NCBI RefSeq assembly: GCF_024055795.1
Contig: NZ_JAMXMY010000040.1
Coordinates: 1-32,062 of the forward strand
Origin: Actinoallomurus purpureus
Lineage (GTDB): Bacteria; Actinomycetota; Actinomycetes; Streptosporangiales; Streptosporangiaceae
Direction of reading: 5' to 3'
Length of the DNA: 32,062 nucleotides
Below the pieces are notes generated by a model. The model was not told the origin of the DNA. It saw only the letters and a list, made by a program, of their open reading frames with translations, and made no database searches. Numbering within the stretch: position 1 is the first letter of the stretch; every line of letters starts with the position of its first letter. Position numbers and translations under genes: made by a program. Below are positions 16,138 through 23,542 of this stretch, one piece after another.

Positions 16138-17601
16138 TCAGCGGCCGAGGAACGCGATCACCGCGTCCCGTCCCGCGTGGCCGCGCTCCCGGTTCTGGAT
16201 CGAGTGTGAGGCGCCCTTGACGACGACGACCCTGCCGTTCGGCGCGTGCGTCGCCTCCTCGTACGCCCACTCGAGCGGCGTGGACAGGTCGTGGTCACCG
16301 TTCAGCAGCAGCACCGGGACGTCGGGCAGCCGGGCCGGCGGCTCCTCGGCCGGGCGCGAGTGCCAGCGCAGGCACTCCTGGGTGAATCCGCTGCCCGCCG
16401 ACGTCGCCCGGGTGTACGGCCACACGCGGCGCGGGTCGGTGCGCCGCAGTGCCTGGTCGAGCCTGGCCTGCCGGGTCTGCAGGGGCGCGTCGGACCGGCC
16501 CCACGGGAAGACGCTGTCGGAGCAGAAGGTGTCGATGTGCAGGCCGGAGCTGTAGGAGGTCACGGGATCCCCGCCGGGTGCCATGTCCGCGATGATCGTG
16601 TTCAGCCTGGCCGGGTCACCCTGCCGGGCGGCCCGCAGCGCGCCGATGAGGTCACCGTGCCCCGCGGGCAGGCCCGGCGGGTTCGGGTCCCGGTAGGTGG
16701 GATCCACGAACTCGTACGACACGATGGCGTCGAAGATCTTGACGCCGTCCGCAGCCGTGCGGTGGCGGACCACCCAGGCCAGGTCCTCGGCCGGGTCGGA
16801 CGCGCAGGCGGGCGCGGTCGCGCACGCGTCGCGCAGCACGCGCGCCTGGGCGTGCAGGCCGACGAAGTACAGGCCGTCGTCGGCCTGCGGGTCGACGTGC
16901 GGCAGCACCGAGTCGAGGACGACCTTGCGGACGTGCGCCGGGTGGGCCACGGCGTAGCGGGCGGCGGTGAAGGAGCCGTACGAGACGCCGTCGACGACCA
17001 TCGTGTCGACGCCGAGCGCCCGCCGGAGCGCCTCGTAGTCGGCGACGGTCTGCTCGGTGCTGTAGAGGCCGCGCCGAGCGCCGAGGACGTCGGAGCACTC
17101 CTTGACGGCGGCGGGGGTGGGCGCGGCGATGTCGGAGCTGCCGACCTGGGCCTGCAGCTGCGGGCAGTCGATCGCGCCGAACTCACCGGTGCCGCGCTGG
17201 TCCAGCATGACGAACCGGTAGTCCTTGGCGAGCTCGGGCAGGCGCTGGGTGGCGATGCGGGTGATGAACGGCACGCCGGGCTGACCGGGTCCGCCGGTGA
17301 GGAACAGCAGGACGCCCTTCGGCGCGCCGGCGTTGTCCGCGGTGGCGACCTGGAGATCGAGCGTTCCGGGCACCCTCCCGCGGTGGTCGAGCGGGACCCG
17401 CAGGGTGGAGCACGTGAATCCGGGCTGGTTCTTGCACGGGTGCGGGTCGGCCAGCCGCGGACGGCCCGTGGGCGCCGAGACGCCGGCGGGTCGCGGGGTG
17501 GCGTCGGTGGTTGGCGGCGGGCTGCCGTCGGCGCCGGCCGGGCCGGCGATGGCGGCCACGGCGGTGGCGACGACCGCGGTGACGAGGAGTCGTGATCGCA
17601 T
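16138..17601 (-). CDS. Secreted alpha/beta hydrolase, tripeptidyl-aminopeptidase (TAP)-like
   Basis: From the ATG at 17601 the protein has 487 residues and begins with a classical signal peptide (R-S-R, then L-L-V-T-A-V-V-A-T-A, ending A-G-A-D). The frame also allows an ATG at 17637, but the shorter form has the better signal peptide. It is also preceded by CAGAAT and exactly 6 nt, suggesting leaderless expression. The oxyanion region is T-G-G-P-G-Q-P-G (102-109) and the nucleophile elbow G-V-S-Y-G has S207. The TAP-like C-terminal domain carries L-N-G-D-H-D (acid) and G-A-S-H-S (His). This family (peptidase S33, SlpD/SlpE/Tap-like) removes short peptides from the N-terminus of secreted or dietary peptides. 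It is a single gene. Confidence 0.92.
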   Translation of the reverse strand: MRSRLLVTAVVATAVAAIAGPAGADGSPPPTTDATPRPAGVSAPTGRPRLADPHPCKNQPGFTCSTLRVPLDHRGRVPGTLDLQVATADNAGAPKGVLLFLTGGPGQPGVPFITRIATQRLPELAKDYRFVMLDQRGTGEFGAIDCPQLQAQVGSSDIAAPTPAAVKECSDVLGARRGLYSTEQTVADYEALRRALGVDTMVVDGVSYGSFTAARYAVAHPAHVRKVVLDSVLPHVDPQADDGLYFVGLHAQARVLRDACATAPACASDPAEDLAWVVRHRTAADGVKIFDAIVSYEFVDPTYRDPNPPGLPAGHGDLIGALRAARQGDPARLNTIIADMAPGGDPVTSYSSGLHIDTFCSDSVFPWGRSDAPLQTRQARLDQALRRTDPRRVWPYTRATSAGSGFTQECLRWHSRPAEEPPARLPDVPVLLLNGDHDLSTPLEWAYEEATHAPNGRVVVVKGASHSIQNRERGHAGRDAVIAFLGR

Positions 17602-17724
17602 GTGCGGATTCTGACGACCGGAAGCGCCGAGGAACATCCTTGACGCGCTGGTTGGCGCTTCCCTGACCTCTCGTGGCCATTCGGTGCGCCGTGTCGCCGC
17701 TCTGGGCGTCTACGGTGAACCTCC

Positions 17725-18144
17725 ATGAGCACCCCGCGAAGGAGAACGCGCCTCCGTTCACTCGCCGCCCTTCTGTGCTTGGTGGGCCTCGGGCTCGCCC
17801 CCTCCGCGTGTTCGACGACGACCGAGGCGAGGCCGTCGTCCGTGTCGGGCGCCCCGTCGCCGACGGGCACGGTCTGCCGTTCGACGCTGCCCCCGCAGGC
17901 CGCTGACACGCTCCAGTTGATCGCGCAGGGCGGCCCCTTCCCATACCGGCAGGACGGTCAGGTGTTCCGGAACCGGGAGCACGTCCTGCCCGCCCGGCCC
18001 ACCGGCTATTACCACGAGTACACGGTCGTGACTCCCGGCGCTCCGACCCGTGGCGCACGGCGAATCATCGCCGCGCAGAACGGAACGGACTACTACACGG
18101 CCGACCATTACGCGACGTTCAACGCGATCGACCCGCGCTGCTGA
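17725..18144 (+). CDS. Secreted guanyl-specific ribonuclease (RNase Sa / N1-T1 family)
   Basis: The protein has 139 residues. A basic N-terminus and hydrophobic core (about 11-29, ending A-P-S-A-C) give export, possibly with lipidation, although the lipobox is poor. The mature domain from about C51 aligns by motif with RNase Sa: E98 in Y-Y-H-E-Y-T-V (general base), R109 and R112-113 in T-R-G-A-R-R-I, and H128 in T-A-D-H-Y-A-T-F (general acid). C51 and the terminal C139 would form the single disulfide. It cleaves RNA after G outside the cell; no barstar-type inhibitor gene lies next to it. TACGGT lies 8 nt before the ATG with no Shine-Dalgarno, so it is probably leaderless or nearly so. Confidence 0.92.
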   Translation: MSTPRRRTRLRSLAALLCLVGLGLAPSACSTTTEARPSSVSGAPSPTGTVCRSTLPPQAADTLQLIAQGGPFPYRQDGQVFRNREHVLPARPTGYYHEYTVVTPGAPTRGARRIIAAQNGTDYYTADHYATFNAIDPRC

Positions 18145-18257
18145 CGTCAACCGATCGCCGTGACCGCGCCATGACTGGACCAAGCCGCGCGCGCTCACGG
18201 CGTCGCCCGCGAACCGTACGGCTAGCGTCTGACGCCGATCACCATCAGGGGGACGTC

Positions 18258-19037
18258 ATGCGCTCATTCACGATCACCGCACTCATCGGCACGGGCCTGC
18301 TCGGCCTCGCGCCGCAGGCCCAGGCCGCGTCACACGCCCGGCCGGCACACCCGCAACCGGACCGGGGCGCCCAGAAGGCCGCGCACGCCCGGCCCGCCGA
18401 CCCGCAGCCTCAGCCGGACCGGCCCGGCATCCAGACCGCGGTCCACGCGCAGGCTCAGCCGGACCGGCCCGCCGGCCAGCCCGTCGGCCAGACGCTCGGC
18501 CAGAACGCCGTCCACGCGCGCCCGGCCGACCCGCAGCCGGACCGGCCCAACACCCGCGTCATCCATGTTCGGCAGGCCGAATCGCAGCCGGGCCGGCCGG
18601 GCGTCCAGAACGCCGTCCACGTCCGGCCCGTGGACCCGCCGCCTCAGCCTCAGCCGCAGCCGGTCCGGCCGTCGTTCGGCCTGCACATGACCGGCCAGGC
18701 GGCCCACTGGGAGGTGTCGCCGGGCGAGCTCGAGACGGTGCGCTGGACTCTCACCAACACCGGTAACCGGCCGCTGGACCACGTCCAGCTGGTGGCGTCG
18801 ATACCCGCCGGGTGGACCGTCCGGGAGGGACAGGGCTGCGCGCGCCGCGGCGACTACCTCGGCTGCGACCTCGGTGGGCTGGAGCCGGGGCGGAGCGCGG
18901 CCGTCCTCGTGCCGATGGTCGTGGGAGGACAGCCCGGACCCGTGCGGCTGGCCGCATGGTCGCGGGCGACGGCGGGTTCGCTGAGCATTCCGGGACCGAC
19001 GACGTCGTTCCGCGTCGTCGTCACCGGACGCCGGTAG
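18258..19037 (+). CDS. Secreted protein with proline-rich repeats and an extracellular DUF11/NEW3-like beta domain
   Basis: The ATG at 18258 has a strong site (AGGGGGA, about 5 nt away) and gives 259 residues. A signal peptide lies at 1-23 (ends A-Q-A). Residues about 24-140 hold five or so degenerate copies of H-A-R-P-A-D-P-Q-P-D-R-P followed by a short Gln/Val linker, a low-complexity, probably extended wall-spanning stalk. Residues about 142-259 look like a beta-sandwich of the DUF11/NEW3 kind (W-T-L-T-N-T-G-N-R-P-L-D, I-P-A-G-W-T-V, then C-A-R-R-G-D-Y-L-G-C-D-L with two Cys). The function is unknown. No sortase signal or membrane anchor is seen at the C-terminus. A large hairpin follows the stop. 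Confidence 0.8.
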   Translation: MRSFTITALIGTGLLGLAPQAQAASHARPAHPQPDRGAQKAAHARPADPQPQPDRPGIQTAVHAQAQPDRPAGQPVGQTLGQNAVHARPADPQPDRPNTRVIHVRQAESQPGRPGVQNAVHVRPVDPPPQPQPQPVRPSFGLHMTGQAAHWEVSPGELETVRWTLTNTGNRPLDHVQLVASIPAGWTVREGQGCARRGDYLGCDLGGLEPGRSAAVLVPMVVGGQPGPVRLAAWSRATAGSLSIPGPTTSFRVVVTGRR

Positions 19038-19053
19038 GTTCTGGCCAAGACGG

Positions 19054-19103
19054 ACCTCCTGGGGCCAAACTGAACGCTGTTCGGTTCGGCGCTCCCAGGA
19101 GGT
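19054..19103. terminator. Large hairpin after the proline-rich protein gene, also covering a Shine-Dalgarno
   Basis: ACCTCCTGGG (19054-19063) pairs perfectly with CCCAGGAGGT (19094-19103). The inside pairs further: 19064-19075 with 19079-19090, one mismatch and one wobble, closing a 3-nt loop, with a 3-nt bulge at 19091-19093. The total is about 21 bp. It starts 16 bp after a stop codon, so a terminator is the simplest reading. It also buries AGGAGG, which is ideally placed before a GTG at 19108. Confidence 0.7.
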
Positions 19104-19107
19104 ACCG

Positions 19108-19212
19108 GTGCCCGGAGCCGCCGTCTGGCTGCAGTGCATCGGCGTCGAGAACGGCACGTGGGGACTCACCGGCTTCACCGAGATCCAGGTCGTGCACCGC
19201 GCCAGGCGCTGA
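19108..19212 (+). CDS. Possible 34-residue small protein, unknown
   Basis: The GTG start is preceded by AGGAGG with 5-nt spacing, a near-perfect ribosome site, and the frame runs 34 codons to TGA. The product has a hydrophobic start (A-A-V-W-L-Q-C-I-G-V) and a basic end (H-R-A-R-R). I do not recognise it. The ribosome site lies inside the right arm of the 19054-19103 hairpin and would be masked when folded. It may be a hairpin-gated small ORF, a relic of a larger gene, or chance. Confidence 0.25.
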   Translation: MPGAAVWLQCIGVENGTWGLTGFTEIQVVHRARR

Positions 19213-19340
19213 GCCCCCTCCACCGCGAGACGGAGAGCCGGGCGGCGCACGCCGGCACCGTGGTGCCAGATTCGTCACGTTCGCCGCGAAGAAGCGGAAA
19301 GTGCCGAACCACGCCTGATCCGACCGCCTACGATGAGGCC

Positions 19341-20048
19341 GTGCCCGAACTGTTGTTCCCCTTTCTCGGCGTCGTCGCGCTCCTCACCGTAACGCCCGGC
19401 CCGGACATGCTCCTCGTCGTGCGCAACGGCCTGAGCGCCGGCAGCCGCGCGGCGTGGTTGACCGGGCTCGGCTGCTGCCTGGGCATCTCGATCCACGCGA
19501 CGGCCGCGGTGCTGGGACTGTCCGCGATCCTCTCGGCCTCCGCGACCGCGTACACGGTGGTGAAACTGGCCGGCGCGGCCTACCTCGCCTACCTGGGCAT
19601 CCGCATGCTGATCTCGGCCATCATGTCCGTCGACCCGGCCGCGGACGTCGAGGCCGGCACCGCTCCGCTGCCGACCGCCGTTCCGGCACAGGCCCTTCCG
19701 GCCGCGGGGGTGGGCATGCCGGAGGGCGTGCGGACCGAGCCCGGCACCGACGCGGCGGTGTTCCGGCAGGGGCTGATCACCAACCTGCTCAACCCCAAGA
19801 TCGCGTTGCTGTTCCTGACCCTGCTGCCGCAGTTCGTGGCGCACGACGAACCCCGCCTGCGCACCACCGCCACCCTCGCCGTGATCTTCCTTGCCGTGGC
19901 GGTCGTGTGGTGGCGCACCTTCTCCCTCGCGATCGGCCCGATCTCCCGCGTCCTGCGCGGCGGCACCGCCCGCCGTGCCCTCGACGGACTCGCCGGCTCG
20001 GCCCTCCTCGCCATCAGCGCGGCGGTGGCCCTCGACGGCGACCGTTAG
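19341..20048 (+). CDS. LysE/RhtB-family amino acid exporter
   Basis: The GTG at 19341 gives 235 residues, normal for the family; earlier in-frame starts add only non-family sequence. Signature features are the N-terminal L-T-V-T-P-G-P-D-M-L-L-V (about 15-26) and the central N-L-L-N-P-K-I-A-L-L-F (about 150-160), with about six membrane helices. A Pro/Ala-rich insert at about 105-135 lengthens the loop between helices 3 and 4. It exports amino acids or homoserine-lactone-like compounds; the substrate is unknown. TACGAT sits exactly 6 nt before the GTG, which predicts leaderless translation and supports this start. It converges on the PucR-type gene. Confidence 0.92.
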   Translation: MPELLFPFLGVVALLTVTPGPDMLLVVRNGLSAGSRAAWLTGLGCCLGISIHATAAVLGLSAILSASATAYTVVKLAGAAYLAYLGIRMLISAIMSVDPAADVEAGTAPLPTAVPAQALPAAGVGMPEGVRTEPGTDAAVFRQGLITNLLNPKIALLFLTLLPQFVAHDEPRLRTTATLAVIFLAVAVVWWRTFSLAIGPISRVLRGGTARRALDGLAGSALLAISAAVALDGDR

Positions 20049-20078
20049 AGGTCTCCCCCGGCGGCGACCGTCCGAGAG

Positions 20079-20094
20079 CCGCCCTGCGCGGCGG
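20079..20094. terminator. Weak hairpin between convergent LysE and PucR genes
   Basis: CCGCC, loop CTGCGC, GGCGG. The stem is only 5 bp; it is listed because it lies in the 49-bp gap between two convergent stop codons. Confidence 0.3.
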
Positions 20095-20097
20095 TCG

Positions 20098-21189
20098 TCA
20101 GGGACGGGTCGCGAGCCAGGTCCGCAGCGCCCACCACCAGTGCGCGGAGTGGGTGACCGCCGTTCCCGCCGGCGCGGCGAGGCACCGGCCGGTGATCTCA
20201 TCGAAACGCCGCACGCGGTACTTCACGGTGTTCGGGTGGACGTGCAGGACGCCGGCCGTCGGCTCGATCCGCCCGGCGTTGTCGAGGTAGGCGAGGGCGG
20301 TCTCGGCGAGCTGCCGATGGAAGACTTCGGCCGGGTCGAGCCGTTCGAGAAGCGTCTCCGCCAGCAGCCGCCCCAAGTCCGGCGCGCCCGTGGTCGCCAC
20401 CGCGAGGGCCAGGTCGGGCAGCCGGTGCAGGCCCTGCTCCCCCGCGACCGCGTGCAGCCCCGCCCGGCACAGGTCGTACATCGCCGGCATGGCGGCGAGG
20501 GGCACCGCCGGGGACGCCACGAGCGGCGGCGTGCCCTCCGGCAGGTCCGGCAGCCGCGGCACGAGTGCGGCGAGGCGGCCGTCGACCAGCCCGCAGAGCC
20601 CGCCGGTCAGCCGCCGCTCCAGCGACGCGGCCGTTCGCGGGTCGCTGACGTCGCCGACCAGGCAGTGGTACGGGCGCGCGTCGTCCAACGGGGCGGGATC
20701 ACCGCTCTCGCCGTGCAGGACCCGCCGGAGCACCTGGGCGTGCGCGTCGCGCGTCGTGCGCGCCATCTCCATCTCGGCGATCCGGTGCGCGTGCACCATT
20801 CGGTGCTCCAGCGCCGTGGCGACGGCGTCGATCCGGATCATGCCCTCGAGGAGGTCGTCGGCGGGCAGGCCGGCCGCCCGGCCGCGTTCGACGACCGTGC
20901 GCACGATGAGCGCCCGCGCGGCCTGGAACCCGTCCAGGAGTGCCGCCACCGGGACCCCCTGACGGGCGCGGTCGGCGCCGAGCCGCCCGGCGGCCCGCAG
21001 GTCGGTCTCGCTCATCTCGCCTCCGGCGGTGATGGCGCCGATCGCGGCCTGGACCACCGCCCGCACGTGCCGGCGCACCTCGTCCTCCGGAAGCGCCGCG
21101 ACCGGGGGCGAGTGAACGCGCGCGGCCCGCACGGCGGCGTCCGCGATCGCGCCGTCGTCGTCTCTCAACAGCTCGCTGAAACGGTCCAT
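20098..21189 (-). CDS. PucR/CdaR-type transcriptional regulator with RsbRD-like N-terminal domain
   Basis: The protein has 363 residues. The N-terminal helical domain (about 5-160) resembles RsbRD_N-type sensor domains, the middle (about 170-290) is GGDEF-like but degenerate, and the C-terminal PucR helix-turn-helix lies at about 305-360, with the hallmark H-P-N-T-V-K-Y-R-V-R-R-F. Family members respond to metabolites and activate purine, sugar-acid or amino acid catabolic genes. It is transcribed away from the class II aldolase gene with a 107-bp shared promoter region, so the aldolase is the obvious candidate target. The ATG has AAGGGG only about 3 nt upstream, which is tight. Confidence 0.88.
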   Translation of the reverse strand: MDRFSELLRDDDGAIADAAVRAARVHSPPVAALPEDEVRRHVRAVVQAAIGAITAGGEMSETDLRAAGRLGADRARQGVPVAALLDGFQAARALIVRTVVERGRAAGLPADDLLEGMIRIDAVATALEHRMVHAHRIAEMEMARTTRDAHAQVLRRVLHGESGDPAPLDDARPYHCLVGDVSDPRTAASLERRLTGGLCGLVDGRLAALVPRLPDLPEGTPPLVASPAVPLAAMPAMYDLCRAGLHAVAGEQGLHRLPDLALAVATTGAPDLGRLLAETLLERLDPAEVFHRQLAETALAYLDNAGRIEPTAGVLHVHPNTVKYRVRRFDEITGRCLAAPAGTAVTHSAHWWWALRTWLATRP

Positions 21190-21296
21190 TGGCCCCTTCG
21201 GATAATCACCGTCGGCATCCTTGGTGCCGGCACGGCTAGGCGAAGCGTCTTCCGATCAGGTTTGGTATTAGGAGACAACGCCGAAGGAGTCAACCC

Positions 21297-22088
21297 ATGT
21301 CCGACGAGTTCCTCGACAAGCTGCCCCCGCAGGATCTCATCTTCAACCTGCCCCCGACGTTCGAGACGGTCGAGGAGGAGCGGCGGCATCGCAAGGAGCG
21401 GCTCGCGGCGGCGCTGCGCCTGTTCGGCAGGCTCGGATTCGAGGAGGGCGTCGCCGGGCACATCACCGCGCGCGACCCCGAGCTGACCGACCACTTCTGG
21501 GTCAACCCGTTCGGGATGTCGTTCAAGCACGTCCGCGTGAGCGATCTCATCCTGGTGAACCACGAGGGCAAGGTCGTCCAGGGCCGCTACCCCGTCAACG
21601 AGGCGGCGTTCGCCATCCACTCCCAGATCCACCAGGCACGGCCCGACGTCGTGGCCGCCGCGCACAGCCACTCCGTGCACGGCCGGGCGGTGTCGGCCCT
21701 GGGCGAGCTGCTGGAGCCGATCACGCAGGACGTGTGCGCGTTCTACGGGGACCACGCGCTGTTCGACGACTACACCGGCGTCGTCACGGACCTGGAGGAG
21801 GGCCGGCGCATCGCCACGACCCTCGGCGACCGCAAGGCCGTGATCCTGCGCAACCACGGCCTGCTCACGGTCGGGGACTCGGTGGACGCCGCCGCCTGGT
21901 GGTTCATCACGATGGAGCGCTCCTGCCAGGTACAGCTGCTCGCCAAGGCCGCCGGCCGGGTCGTGCACATCTCCGAGGAGAACGCCAAGCTCACCCACGA
22001 CCAGCTCGGCAACGACCTGGTGGCGTGGATCAACTACCAGCCGATGTACGACCAGATCGCTCGTGAGCAGCCCGACCTGTTCGAGTGA
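21297..22088 (+). CDS. Class II aldolase/adducin-family protein
   Basis: The ATG has AAGGAG 8 nt upstream; the protein has 263 residues. The metal ligands of the family are present: H123 and H125 in A-H-S-H-S and H187 in R-N-H-G-L-L. G-H-I-T-A-R-D (about 54-60) and N-P-F-G-M-S-F form the substrate/phosphate loop region. Relatives include L-fuculose-phosphate and ribulose-phosphate aldolases and many decarboxylase or isomerase-like proteins of unknown substrate. The long N-terminus before the fold (about 1-30) is typical of the actinobacterial/fungal-like subgroup. No kinase or isomerase of a sugar pathway is adjacent, so the substrate is open. Control by the divergent PucR-type protein is inferred. 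Confidence 0.92.
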   Translation: MSDEFLDKLPPQDLIFNLPPTFETVEEERRHRKERLAAALRLFGRLGFEEGVAGHITARDPELTDHFWVNPFGMSFKHVRVSDLILVNHEGKVVQGRYPVNEAAFAIHSQIHQARPDVVAAAHSHSVHGRAVSALGELLEPITQDVCAFYGDHALFDDYTGVVTDLEEGRRIATTLGDRKAVILRNHGLLTVGDSVDAAAWWFITMERSCQVQLLAKAAGRVVHISEENAKLTHDQLGNDLVAWINYQPMYDQIAREQPDLFE

Positions 22089-22233
22089 CGAGGGCCGGCG
22101 AGGCACGGAGATCGCCGTCCCTCCCGGCGGCGCGGCGGCGGCGCACCCCTCGCGCGTCCGCGCGAGCGCCGGAATATCCGCGCGGGTGAGCCGTTCTGCT
22201 CCGAGAAGGCACATCACAGGAAGGGTGATCCGG

Positions 22234-22635
22234 ATGCTGTTCGGAGAGGAACACGTGCGGCGCTACGTCGAGACCGACGGGGCGGAGGGCCATGACTGGC
22301 AGGGCACCATAACCCTGCTGCTGACGACGACCGGCCGCCGGACCGGCCGGTCGCGCACCACCCCGCTGATCTACCAGAAGAACGGCGACGACTACCTCGT
22401 CGTCGCGTCGAAGGGCGGCTCCGACGAGCCGCCCCTGTGGTACCTCAACCTCCAGGCCGACCCGGAGGTGGACGTGCAGGTGCTCGGTGACAGGTTCACC
22501 GCCCGCGCCCGCACGGCCACCCCGGAGGAGAAGCCGGCCCTGTGGCGGAAGATGGCCGCCACCTGGCCCGCCTACGACGACTACCAGACGAAGACCTCAC
22601 GGGACATCCCCGTCGTGGTCCTCGAACGCGTCTGA
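22234..22635 (+). CDS. Deazaflavin (F420)-dependent nitroreductase-family protein
   Basis: The ATG at 22234 (AAGGG about 8 nt upstream) gives 133 residues; a GTG three codons earlier is possible. It has the Ddn-like split beta-barrel signature T-L-L-L-T-T-T-G-R-R-T-G followed by R-T-T-P-L-I-Y and S-K-G-G, with W-Y-L-N-L near residue 70. Ddn-type enzymes use reduced F420 to reduce quinones or nitro compounds. The LLM-class oxidoreductase 1 kb away may use the same cofactor, but the two are not in one operon. It ends 2 bp before the convergent HNH gene. Confidence 0.9.
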   Translation: MLFGEEHVRRYVETDGAEGHDWQGTITLLLTTTGRRTGRSRTTPLIYQKNGDDYLVVASKGGSDEPPLWYLNLQADPEVDVQVLGDRFTARARTATPEEKPALWRKMAATWPAYDDYQTKTSRDIPVVVLERV

Positions 22636-22637
22636 CG

Positions 22638-23075
22638 TCACGGCAGGAGTTCGCTCCACTGCGGGACACGCGGCTCGGTCAGCAGCCGCATCCCGGCCTC
22701 TTCCGGCGTGCGGTCCCGCTTGCGGTTGTTGCAGGGGCCGCACGCCAGGACGGTGTTCTCCCACGTCGACCCGCCGCCGCGCGACTGCGGGAGGATGTGG
22801 TCGACGGTGTTCCCCCGCCCACCGCAGTAGGCGCACAGCCCGCCGTCGCGGCGCCGGAGCCCCCGTTTGCCCCACGCCGGCAGGTGGCCGTGGCGCCACC
22901 GCATGGTGACGTAGCGGACGAGCCGCAGCACCCGCGGTAACGGGAAGTGCCCGATCCGCCTTCCCTCCACCGCCTCCTCGACCACCGCGACGCCACGCAC
23001 GAGCATGCGTACGGCGTGCCGCACGTCGACCTTCTGGAGCGGCTCGTACGACGCGTTGAGAACGAGTACGTACAC
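22638..23075 (-). CDS. HNH endonuclease-family protein
   Basis: The protein has 145 residues. The GTG start has AGGGGA about 6 nt upstream. The N-terminal part is V-L-V-L-N-A-S-Y-E-P-L, typical of a widespread actinobacterial/bacterial HNH subfamily. The nuclease core has C81-x2-C84 and C112-x2-C115 as zinc ligands, catalytic D92-H93 in V-D-H-I-L-P, N107 in W-E-N-T, and N116/N117 with K/R. It nicks or cuts DNA. Such free-standing chromosomal HNH genes are housekeeping-like with unknown role, and nothing nearby suggests restriction, phage or intron context. Confidence 0.92.
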   Translation of the reverse strand: MYVLVLNASYEPLQKVDVRHAVRMLVRGVAVVEEAVEGRRIGHFPLPRVLRLVRYVTMRWRHGHLPAWGKRGLRRRDGGLCAYCGGRGNTVDHILPQSRGGGSTWENTVLACGPCNNRKRDRTPEEAGMRLLTEPRVPQWSELLP

Positions 23076-23143
23076 CGAAATCCCCTATCGAATGAAAAGG
23101 CCGCTCCCGGGGGTCCGGAGGCGGCCGACATGGAACCAGGGCG

Positions 23144-23461
23144 TCAATCGCCCCGGCGCTGGTCTCCGTCGGCTATTCGATCGTGCCCCCGGTGTCCGTC
23201 CGGACCGTGCTCCGCCGGATCGCCGCAGGCCAGAACCTCGGTGGACACACGTGAGCGCCACTCCGGCAGGGTCTGCGCGGCCGGCGCGTCGCTCGGCGCC
23301 TCGCCCGCCGACTCGATGATGTCGTACACCGTCTCCCCCCTTTCTTCCCCGAAATCGTGAATAGCATGAATCAACCGTCGCACCGCAGGCAACGCCTTTT
23401 TCGGAATATCCCACGGGATGCGGCCGACGACAATGGGCGACGTCGGTCCGCACCCCGCCAC
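23144..23461 (-). CDS. Small hypothetical protein
   Basis: The longest form is 105 residues from a GTG, with no clear ribosome site; shorter GTG starts exist, one in V-Y-D-I-I-E with a very strong AGGGGGGAG upstream. The middle has I-P-W-D-I-P-K-K-A-L-P-A-V-R-R and L-I-H-A-I-H-D-F-G-E-E-R, a plausible amphipathic helix; the C-terminus is polar and His/Asp-rich. Bases 23335-23410 are visibly richer in A/T than neighbouring genes. It lies downstream of the LLM oxidoreductase and upstream of the HNH gene on the same strand. I do not recognise the family. Confidence 0.45.
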   Translation of the reverse strand: MAGCGPTSPIVVGRIPWDIPKKALPAVRRLIHAIHDFGEERGETVYDIIESAGEAPSDAPAAQTLPEWRSRVSTEVLACGDPAEHGPDGHRGHDRIADGDQRRGD

Positions 23462-23542
23462 GCGCTGACCCGACGGCGGTGCGACCGCTCATCCAGGGGT
23501 ACGCGGCCGCACCGGCCGATGGTTCGGCGATCCGCGCCCGGG

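Larger units (their letters stand above)
19038..19340. other. 303-bp intergenic stretch before the LysE-type gene
   Basis: It contains the large hairpin at 19054-19103, a possible 34-codon ORF at 19108-19212, and a -10 box (TACGAT, 19329-19334) for the next gene. Nothing else is recognisable in 19213-19328. Confidence 0.5.

Noticed and set aside
18330-18680. CRISPR-like or tandem noncoding repeat
   Set aside because: The units are degenerate, unequal in spacing and lie in frame inside a coding sequence with a signal peptide.
19134-19340. Long N-terminal extension of the LysE-type protein
   Set aside because: It is basic and polar with no family similarity. The GTG at 19341 has a well-placed -10 box and gives the normal family length.
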